DNA of 11,849 bases from Actinomycetospora sp. (GTDB lineage Bacteria; Actinomycetota; Actinomycetes; Mycobacteriales; Pseudonocardiaceae), in NCBI GenBank assembly GCA_025925615.1, contig JAICLN010000082.1, forward strand, positions 1 to 11,849, read 5' to 3'. The notes beneath the pieces were generated by a model. That model searched no databases. It was not told the DNA's origin and saw nothing but the letters and a program-made list of their open reading frames with translations. This document shows positions 6,441 to 11,849 of the stretch, in pieces (the stretch's first letter is position 1; the number at the start of each line of letters is the position of its first letter). A program made the translations under genes and the position numbers.

Positions 6441-7039
6441 CCGACGCCACTCGGGCCGATCTCCCCGCCGGCGACCGGCCGTGTCGCCGGATGGTCGAGC
6501 AGGAGATCGAGGGCGCGCGCGAGGACCTGCGCGCGGGTGCGGCCGTCGTGATCGGCAGCCAGGAAGTGTTCGCCGACCGCCACGCAGAAGGCGATCAGGC
6601 TGCGCGCCTCCACCTCGTCCGGGTCGGCGCAGAAGATCCCGATCATGTCACGGAGCAGCGCCATGCGGCGGTTGTCCACCCGGCGCAGCCGCTCGGCGAC
6701 GGCATCGTCGCGACGGGCCCAGTCGCGGACCGCGAGGTCGATCGGCCGCAGCCGATCGTCGGAGAACGTCAGGGCACCCGCTCGGTGGATCCTGGCGCGC
6801 GGATCGCCGCCCTCGCGCTCGACGCGGGCGATCACCTCGTCGGTGCTCTCCCGCTCCCACGTGTCCAGCATCGCCGTGAGCAGCGACTCGCGACCGGAGA
6901 AGGATCCGTAGAACCCGCCCTTGGTGACCCCGAGGCGCTTGGCCAGCACCTCCACCCGCACCGCATCGGGCCCTCCGGCCGCCAGGGCCCGCAGCCCCTC
7001 CTCCACCCAATCTTCCCGCAGGGTCCGCACCGCCGCCAC
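6437..7039 (-). CDS. TetR/AcrR-family transcriptional regulator
   Basis: A 200-residue one-component repressor, normally a dimer released from DNA by a small ligand. The N-terminal helix-turn-helix is clear: VEVLAKRLGVTKGGFYGSF (29-47), with the recognition helix around 38-45 and the typical SGRESLLTAMLDTWE after it. The C-terminal ligand domain (about 60-190) is all-helical and not specific enough to name a ligand. GTG 7039 has GGAG (7046-7049 on the opposite strand) six bases upstream, a good fit; a second in-frame GTG lies at 7028-7030. It is divergent from the DUF2867-like gene across a gap with two matching operators, so autoregulation plus control of that gene is the natural reading. 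The stop TAG is one half of the CTAG palindrome at 6437-6440, whose other half stops the methyltransferase gene. Confidence 0.93.
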   Translation of the reverse strand: MAAVRTLREDWVEEGLRALAAGGPDAVRVEVLAKRLGVTKGGFYGSFSGRESLLTAMLDTWERESTDEVIARVEREGGDPRARIHRAGALTFSDDRLRPIDLAVRDWARRDDAVAERLRRVDNRRMALLRDMIGIFCADPDEVEARSLIAFCVAVGEHFLAADHDGRTRAQVLARALDLLLDHPATRPVAGGEIGPSGVG

Positions 7040-7058
7040 GCTCGTCTCCGTCCAGGTC

Positions 7059-7074
7059 TATACGGCACCGTATA
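7059..7074. promoter_or_regulatory. Operator O1, likely bound by the adjacent TetR regulator
   Basis: TATACGGCACCGTATA is a perfect palindrome of 7-base arms around a 2-base centre. It lies 20-35 bases upstream of the tetR start, where the tetR transcript should begin. It shares 15 of the 16 positions outside the centre-and-drift differences with O2, 35 bases away centre to centre. The adjoining TATATATC run (7071-7078) is the most AT-rich spot in the region and may hold a -10 box. Confidence 0.8.
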
Positions 7075-7093
7075 TATCTGCCTATCCTGCCCT

Positions 7094-7109
7094 TGTACGG
7101 AACCGTATA
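7094..7109. promoter_or_regulatory. Operator O2, likely bound by the adjacent TetR regulator
   Basis: TGTACGGAACCGTATA has the same layout as O1: TACGG and CCGTA arms around two bases, with one imperfect outer pair. It ends two bases before the AGGAGG ribosome binding site (7111-7116) of the DUF2867-like gene, so a bound repressor would cover the start of that transcript. TATCCT at 7083-7088 is a possible -10 box for that gene, but I see no good -35 partner. Confidence 0.77.
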
Positions 7110-7121
7110 CAGGAGGGCGTC

Positions 7122-7676
7122 ATGTGGGACAGGACGACCGGGCTTCTCCGGAGTGGTGACCGTCCGATCGATGCCGTGGTGGGTACACGGGACGCTCCGG
7201 CGGAGGTGATCTCGTCGACCTCGCTCGGATCGGTCGACTACCTCGACCTGTTCACGACGCCCACCAGCGCCACGGCGACCCCCGAGGCGTGGGCCCGGGC
7301 GATGTTCGGTGACGAGCCGAGCCTCGGGGAACGGCTGATCTGGCGGGTGCTGCTCGGCCTGCGGCTCGCCGACGCATGGTCGCCGGAGACGGTGGCGGGG
7401 TGGACGATCTCCGGGCGCACCCCGGAGTGGATCCGGCTCGAGACGCGGTCCCGGCTCCTGTCCGCGAACCTGGTCGTGCACGTCGGGGCGGAGACCGTCG
7501 GCCTCGCCACCTTCCTGCGCTACGACCGGCCGGCCGGGCGCTGGCTCTGGACGCCCGCGTCCGCGGTCCACCGCCTCCTGGTGCCCGGCGTCCTGCGCAC
7601 AGCCGAGAAGGTCGTCCGGCGCCGCGCGCTCCGCGCGACGGGCGGAGAGCGAGCTACCGACGCCGGCGGCGGGTGA
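7122..7676 (+). CDS. DUF2867-like protein under TetR control
   Basis: A 184-residue soluble protein of unknown biochemical role. The pattern resembles DUF2867: SLGSVDYLDLFTTPT near the start, PEAWARAMFGDEPS, GWTISGRTPEWIRLETRS in the middle, an ATFLRYDRPAGRWLWTPAS segment, and VHRLLVPGVLRTAEK at the end. I rate the family call as likely, from memory of the pattern. No catalytic motif, signal peptide or membrane helix is evident. The ATG at 7122 follows AGGAGG (7111-7116) at ideal spacing, one of the strongest ribosome binding sites in the window, so it is probably well expressed when derepressed. Operator O2 sits directly ahead of it. Its last 23 bases overlap the convergent PAP2 gene. It could be a detoxification or lipid-handling protein, but the sequence does not say. 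Confidence 0.8.
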   Translation: MWDRTTGLLRSGDRPIDAVVGTRDAPAEVISSTSLGSVDYLDLFTTPTSATATPEAWARAMFGDEPSLGERLIWRVLLGLRLADAWSPETVAGWTISGRTPEWIRLETRSRLLSANLVVHVGAETVGLATFLRYDRPAGRWLWTPASAVHRLLVPGVLRTAEKVVRRRALRATGGERATDAGGG

Positions 7677-8334
7677 GGACGCCCGCGACGATCAGCACGA
7701 TCCCGTCCGCGGCGATGGCCAGGCACCAGCCCGCGAGGACGTCGCTCGGGTAGTGCACCGCCACGACGAGCCGCGAGCCCGTGACCGCCACGACGACGAG
7801 CAGCGCGATCACGGCCAGGACGACCCGCCCGCGGATCGGCCCGACGAGCACGACGACGAGCAGCAGCACGCCCGCCGACCAGAGCGCGTGGCCGGAGGGG
7901 AACGACAGTCCGTGCGCCGCCATGGCGTGCCACGCCACCGGCGGACGCGGCCGGGCGACGATCGCCTTCACCCCGTTGTCGAACACCCCGAGCAGCGCGA
8001 TCGCGCCCGCGCTGACCACGACCGGCGTCCAGGACCTCGACCGCCACCCGAGCACGCCGGCGACCACCGCCAGGCCCGCGATCACCACGGCCGGCTGCCC
8101 GACCGTGCTGACCACGACCGCCGTCGCCACCAGACCGGCGGGACGGACCGCCACGATCCACTGGTCGACCACCGGATCGACCGCCGCGAGCAGGGACCCG
8201 GTCACCACCCCGACCCACAGCACGGCGAGCAGCACGACGGCGAGCGCCACCACCGCGGCCGTCGCGGCGGGCCGGGGCAGGACGACGGCGGGTGGGGCCG
8301 GATCGTCGGTGGTGACGACATCGGGTCGGCTCAC
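7654..8334 (-). CDS. PAP2-family integral membrane phosphatase
   Basis: Predicted membrane phosphatase acting on a lipid phosphate or diphosphate, such as phosphatidate or an undecaprenyl carrier, with its active site at the outer face. All three signature motifs are present in the 226 residues: K-x6-RP (K123, R130, P131), PSGH (146-149) and SR-x5-H-x3-D (S187, R188, H194, D198). About five or six hydrophobic helices surround them, beginning at residues 23-45, and the chain ends in a basic cap (TRRRRR). The GTG at 8334 has GGAGG (8345-8349 on the opposite strand) about ten bases upstream. It lies 49 bases after the stop of the acyltransferase gene on the same strand, so it is probably the last gene of that operon. 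Its 3' end overlaps the convergent DUF2867-like gene, leaving no room for a terminator between them. Confidence 0.92.
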   Translation of the reverse strand: MSRPDVVTTDDPAPPAVVLPRPAATAAVVALAVVLLAVLWVGVVTGSLLAAVDPVVDQWIVAVRPAGLVATAVVVSTVGQPAVVIAGLAVVAGVLGWRSRSWTPVVVSAGAIALLGVFDNGVKAIVARPRPPVAWHAMAAHGLSFPSGHALWSAGVLLLVVVLVGPIRGRVVLAVIALLVVVAVTGSRLVVAVHYPSDVLAGWCLAIAADGIVLIVAGVLTRRRRR

Positions 8335-8383
8335 GACGGGACAGCCTCCGGGAACGTCGATGTGGTGCCGATGAGGGCGTGGA

Positions 8384-9523
8384 TCAGTTCGCGGCCGAGG
8401 CCCCCACCAGTTCGCGCGGGGTAGGCACCGGGGCGGGCAGGATCGGCCCGGGCGGACCCCGGTGCGTGTCGACGGCCCGCATCAGCGCCCGGTGCGCCGG
8501 CCGTTCCACCCAGCGGGTCAACGCCGCCCCGAGCAGCAGCGCCTGGACCAGCATCGCCACCGTCTGGACGCCCGGCCCGGCGCCGAACCACTCCTGCAAC
8601 CGAAACATGAGCACGTAGCCCAGGGTCTGGTGGACGAGGTACACACCGAACGAGATCCCGGCGAGCCACCGGGCGACCCGGGCGACCGCGCGGGGCGGTT
8701 CGATCCCGACCCCTCCCAGCCGGGCGGCGAGCAGCAGCGCGACGATCCCGAGGGCGACCCCGAGGACCGACCAGGGATCGGTGACGAGCCCCGCGGTGGG
8801 CGACCACCAGCCGTTCTGGACGACGTGGGCGGCGACGCATCCGCCGAGCAGCGCGACACCGTGCCCCCACCGCAGGCGCCCCGTGCTGACCATGAAGGCC
8901 GCGACGCCGGCCACGAACAGGTGCCAGCGGTAGAGCCCGAGCCCGTCGACGACCGAGTCGTAGAGCCCGCCCGCGCCCTGGGCCAGCGGCCACTGCGCCA
9001 GCGGGACCAGCACCGCCGCCCACAGCAGCATCCTCAAGGGGCGGCCGCGTCCGAACCGGGTGTGTCGCAGCCAGGGGGCGAGGGTGAACGCGGCCAGCTG
9101 CACGGGCAGCGTCCAGTACGAGCCGTCGACGTAGTCCCAGTGGTGGAAGCCGTTCCAGTTCCAGAGCATCGCGAGGTTGGCGGCCAGGTCGCCGAGGCCC
9201 ACGCGGTACATGCCGGCCGGGGCGAACCAGTCGAGAGCGAGGGTCGCGGCGAGGGTCCCGACGACGAAGCCGGGCAGGATGCGGGCGATGCGCGAGAACC
9301 ACCACCGGGCGCTCGCCCGGGCGGGGTCGGTGAGCGAGCTCGCCACCAGGTGCGCCGAGAGCACCAGCAGCAGGCTCGCCCCGATCTGGTGGGCGAACAC
9401 GAATCCGCGCGCGACGAACTGCGGGTAGGTCCGCGGTCCGATGAAGGTCGGGTGGTAGAGCACGACCATCAGCAGGGCGGCGACCCGCACCAGGTCGAGC
9501 CACGGGTTGCGGCGGCCGGTCAC
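8384..9523 (-). CDS. Acyltransferase-3 family membrane protein (AT3 no. 2)
   Basis: An integral membrane acyltransferase of the AT3 family, which moves acetyl or longer acyl groups onto sugars, glycolipids or other envelope molecules. The 379 residues form about ten hydrophobic helices. The hallmark first helix reads WLDLVRVAALLMVVLYH, with D10, R13 and H24; the R-x10-H pair is the conserved catalytic feature. Another typical feature is ISFGVYLVHQTLGYVL near the end, matching the family's closing YLxH helix. The chain then has a Pro-rich cytoplasmic tail of about 25 residues. The GTG at 9523 overlaps the TGA of the upstream hydrolase in the four-base GTGA arrangement, and no good ribosome binding site is seen, so translation is probably coupled. 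No SGNH domain is fused; the neighbouring hydrolase may supply the partner activity. Confidence 0.9.
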   Translation of the reverse strand: MTGRRNPWLDLVRVAALLMVVLYHPTFIGPRTYPQFVARGFVFAHQIGASLLLVLSAHLVASSLTDPARASARWWFSRIARILPGFVVGTLAATLALDWFAPAGMYRVGLGDLAANLAMLWNWNGFHHWDYVDGSYWTLPVQLAAFTLAPWLRHTRFGRGRPLRMLLWAAVLVPLAQWPLAQGAGGLYDSVVDGLGLYRWHLFVAGVAAFMVSTGRLRWGHGVALLGGCVAAHVVQNGWWSPTAGLVTDPWSVLGVALGIVALLLAARLGGVGIEPPRAVARVARWLAGISFGVYLVHQTLGYVLMFRLQEWFGAGPGVQTVAMLVQALLLGAALTRWVERPAHRALMRAVDTHRGPPGPILPAPVPTPRELVGASAAN

Positions 9524-10812
9524 GGCGCACCGACCCGGGTCGCGGCCCAGTGCTGCAGGATCGACGACGCCGCCTGGGCGCCGAGGGAGCCGTCGACGAC
9601 GTCGAAGGCGTGGTCGGCGAAGGGGATCGTGACCAGGGTGGCGTCGACCCCCGTGGCCCGCGCCGCGGCGACGAAGCGCTGCAGCCCGGGCAGCGGCACC
9701 AGACTGTCGCGCCCGGCGCCGAGCACCAGGGTCGGCGGCGCCTGTGGCGTCAGCGCGGCGGTGCCCGAGATCGCCCGGTACCGCTCGGGGACCTGGGCGG
9801 GGCTGCCCCCGGTGTAGGTGGTGGCGAGCCACTGGGCGTCGAACTGGGGCACCGGCGAGCGGGCACCGTGGGTGAACCCGTCGACGAGGTCGACCGCGGG
9901 GTACTCGACGGCCACGGCGCGGGGCACCGGGACGGGCGTCCCGCACGACGAGGCCTGGGTGCCCGAGACGGCGTGGTCGGCCACCGACACCGCGAGCTGG
10001 CCACCGGCGGAGTCGCCGCCGAGGACGATCCGGGCGGGATCACCCCCGAGCGAGGGGGCGGCCGCGGCGACCCGGCCCACCCCGCACGCCACCTCGGGTC
10101 CGGCGCGGTCCCAGGTCGGGCGCCCGGGTGCGTCGAGGCCGTACTCGACGCTGACGACCAGCCAGCCCCGCTCCGCCCACCGGGACAGCGCCGCGGCCTG
10201 CCCGAGGTCGGAGCCCCCGACCCACCCGCCGCCGTGGACCCACACCAGCACCGGCGCTGCGGCCGGCCGCACCGCGGCGGTGTCGGCGACCGGGCCCGGC
10301 GTCGGGGTGGACGACTTGCTCCCCGCACCGGGACGCCAGATCGACAGGTGCAGGGGGACGCCCGCGGCGCTCGTCGTGAAGACCGGGCGCAGGTCGGGCG
10401 GCCGCGGGTCCCGGTGGCGAAGGCCGATGGCGTGCAGCGGGTCGATCGCGCCGCCGGCGCGCACGGTCGTCGTGACCACCTCCCCGACGGGCACCGCGAT
10501 CGCCACCAAGGCAGCGACCTGGAGGAGCACCACTGCTCCCCCGACGAACGCCCACCCGCGGCGGTCCCGCAGCCCGGCGAGGAGCCACACGGCGAGCACG
10601 ACCGCGGCGAGCGCGACGATGCTGATCACGGGGCCCCACACGGGGACGAGCAGCGGAACCGGTGGCAGCCGGTGGACGGGTGTGCGGCCGGGGCGCCAGG
10701 CGTCGTCGCCGAGGAGCAGGACCAGCCCGCCGACACCGGTCAGGACGACGAGCGCGAGGCCGTTTCCGAGGTGGTCCGCGGTCGGCGTCCTCCCCTTCCC
10801 GCCCCTCAGCAC
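9520..10812 (-). CDS. Membrane-anchored extracytoplasmic alpha/beta hydrolase (HSL/BD-FAE-like esterase)
   Basis: Predicted serine esterase tethered to the membrane. The 430 residues begin with three helices (about 18-35, 53-80, 87-109). The loop between the second and third (LRDRRG) is basic and so cytoplasmic, which puts the catalytic domain outside. That domain shows the oxyanion-hole motif HGGGW (193-197) of the hormone-sensitive-lipase/carboxylesterase group, the nucleophile elbow GDSAGG (S268), the acid in GAGRDSLVP (D369) and the histidine in FADHAFD (H401), a complete triad. A Ser/Thr/Pro-rich linker (about 140-170) joins the halves. I start at GTG 10812, which overlaps the upstream AT3 stop by seven bases; there is no clear ribosome binding site, as expected for coupled translation, and the frame further upstream is only antisense-like noise. 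Placed between two acyltransferases, it could add or remove acyl groups on the same envelope product. Confidence 0.87.
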   Translation of the reverse strand: MLRGGKGRTPTADHLGNGLALVVLTGVGGLVLLLGDDAWRPGRTPVHRLPPVPLLVPVWGPVISIVALAAVVLAVWLLAGLRDRRGWAFVGGAVVLLQVAALVAIAVPVGEVVTTTVRAGGAIDPLHAIGLRHRDPRPPDLRPVFTTSAAGVPLHLSIWRPGAGSKSSTPTPGPVADTAAVRPAAAPVLVWVHGGGWVGGSDLGQAAALSRWAERGWLVVSVEYGLDAPGRPTWDRAGPEVACGVGRVAAAAPSLGGDPARIVLGGDSAGGQLAVSVADHAVSGTQASSCGTPVPVPRAVAVEYPAVDLVDGFTHGARSPVPQFDAQWLATTYTGGSPAQVPERYRAISGTAALTPQAPPTLVLGAGRDSLVPLPGLQRFVAAARATGVDATLVTIPFADHAFDVVDGSLGAQAASSILQHWAATRVGAP

Positions 10813-11849
10813 GGCGAGACGGACGCCGGCGCGGAGTCCGGCGCCCGGCGCGCCAGGAGACGGACCGCCTGGTGGACCGCGGCGGTGCCGAGGCGCCAGA
10901 CGACGATCCCGAGGACGAGCCCGAGGACGACGAGCACGGTGGGCGGGACCCCGACGAGCTGGAGCGGAAGCAGGGCGAAATGGGTCAGGTAGATGCCCAG
11001 CGATGCCCCCGCGACGGCGGTGACCGGCCCGACGAGCGCCCGGGGCACCGGGACGCGGTCGACGAGGAGCAGGACGAGCACCCCGCCGAGCACGATCGCG
11101 GCGTGCAGGTACCCGGCGCCGAAGAACAGGGGCACCAGCACGGCCGCGACGATCACGGTGATCACCCGCTGCTGAATCGTCACCGCGCGGTGCAGCATCC
11201 AGCCGAGGACGAAGAACCACATCACGAGGTGGGTGCTGTAGAGGTCCGGGGTCACCGTGGGGTCGTAGCTGGGGAGCAACCGCAGGGCGAGCGACGCGGC
11301 CAGCGCGATCGCCGGCAGGGCGAACCGGTGCCGGCGCTCGAACCGGCGGACGGCGGGCACGGCGAACAACGCGGCCATCACCGCGAGGATCTGGACCAGG
11401 GAGTCGACGAACCAGTAGCCCTGGACCAGGGGGTGGAACACCGACCCGAGCAGGAGCGCGTCGGCGTAGTGCACCGAGTCGGTCATGGTGGCGCGCAGCA
11501 GGATCCACAGCGAGCTGGGCACGGCGATCAGGGCGGCCGAGCGCAGGATCCGCCCGGGCAGGCTCGTCGCCGGGCCGTCGCCGCGGGTGAGCAGGAACCG
11601 GGAGAAGGTCCAGCCGGCGATCGCGAGCAGGAGGTGGGCGCCCCCGAGCCAGTTCCACAGGTGGTCGTGCTCGCCGACGACGAGCACGATCGCCAGCGCG
11701 CGCAGCACGACGACGGCCTCGAGCCGCGCCCAGCGCGACGGCGTCGCCGTCCCCCGGGCGGCCAGCTCGCCGAGCGGCACGGTGTCCCAGTGCTCGGGCA
11801 GCGCTCCGAGGGCGCGCTCGAGATCGGCGGACACCCCGACGTAGGTGAG
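10806..11849 (-). CDS. Acyltransferase-3 family membrane protein (AT3 no. 1), 5' end outside window
   Basis: 347 residues are visible and the frame is open at the right edge. The membrane part starts at visible residue 45 or so with VVVLRALAIVLVVGEHDHLW; R50 and H61 have the same R-x10-H spacing as the second AT3 protein. LLLAIAGWTFSRFLL follows, in the place of the family's FFxxSGF segment, then about eight more helices, including ASLGIYLTHFALLPLQ near the end, matching the closing YLxH helix. A GTG at 11834 could be a start, but no ribosome binding site precedes it and the 44 residues ahead of the first helix (VSADLERALGALPEHW and on) read like the end of a soluble domain. I infer a longer protein with an N-terminal extension beyond the window. 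It heads the group of four minus-strand genes as far as can be seen. Confidence 0.82.
   Translation of the reverse strand, partial: LTYVGVSADLERALGALPEHWDTVPLGELAARGTATPSRWARLEAVVVLRALAIVLVVGEHDHLWNWLGGAHLLLAIAGWTFSRFLLTRGDGPATSLPGRILRSAALIAVPSSLWILLRATMTDSVHYADALLLGSVFHPLVQGYWFVDSLVQILAVMAALFAVPAVRRFERRHRFALPAIALAASLALRLLPSYDPTVTPDLYSTHLVMWFFVLGWMLHRAVTIQQRVITVIVAAVLVPLFFGAGYLHAAIVLGGVLVLLLVDRVPVPRALVGPVTAVAGASLGIYLTHFALLPLQLVGVPPTVLVVLGLVLGIVVWRLGTAAVHQAVRLLARRAPDSAPASVSPC

Noticed and set aside
9524..9946. Extension of AT3 no. 2 upstream of 9523
   Set aside because: It overlaps the catalytic C-terminal part of the hydrolase gene; the family hallmark starts ten residues after GTG 9523, and the GTGA overlap is a normal coupled junction.
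10813..11658. N-terminal extension of the alpha/beta hydrolase frame up to an ATG at 11658
   Set aside because: It runs through the AT3 gene in another frame and translates to Arg/Pro/Ala-rich noise; the membrane helices and catalytic domain begin only after 10812.

Overview
The window comes from a very GC-rich bacterium, almost certainly an actinobacterium. Third codon positions are nearly all G or C, GTG starts are common, and one gene matches the mycothiol-dependent maleylpyruvate isomerase family, whose cofactor mycothiol is made only by actinobacteria. The mix of genes would suit Pseudonocardiaceae or a relative, but the genus is a guess. I see no rRNA, tRNA, CRISPR array, transposase, phage gene or integrase.

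Left part (1-4032). A UvrA-like ABC ATPase on the minus strand runs off the left edge. It lacks the UvrB-binding insert and so resembles the DrrC/UvrA2 group. Divergent from it is a small single-pass membrane protein with a Gln/Ala/Pro and Asp-rich outer tail. Convergent with that is a type II NADH dehydrogenase-like flavoprotein. The 362-base gap upstream of the flavoprotein holds a striking inverted repeat with two 26-base arms and a 12-base loop (3855-3918).

Middle part (4030-7676). An alpha/beta-hydrolase remnant has lost its N-terminal half, including the nucleophile serine. It lies behind an intact mycothiol-dependent maleylpyruvate isomerase-like gene. Divergent from the latter is a family-2 O-methyltransferase. 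This ends on a CTAG palindrome that also gives the stop codon of a convergent TetR-family regulator. The regulator is divergent from a DUF2867-like gene. Their 82-base shared promoter region carries two near-identical 16-bp operators, TATACGGNNCCGTATA-like, giving an almost complete local regulatory circuit.

Right part (7654-11849). Four minus-strand genes form a compact probable operon, in transcription order: acyltransferase-3 membrane protein (its 5' end lies outside the window), membrane-anchored alpha/beta hydrolase, second acyltransferase-3 protein, PAP2 phosphatase. The first two junctions overlap by 7 and 4 bases, and the third gap is 49 bases. The predicted topology puts the hydrolase domain outside the membrane. 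Together the genes look like a cell-envelope acylation/deacylation and lipid-phosphate module; its substrate cannot be read from the sequence.

Stretches without genes: 1824-2031 (divergent promoter region, one weak promoter candidate), 3668-4029 (the hairpin), 4573-4602 (scar between remnant and isomerase), 5314-5399 (divergent promoter region, no clear motif), 7040-7121 (operators) and 8335-8383 (ribosome binding site of the PAP2 gene).
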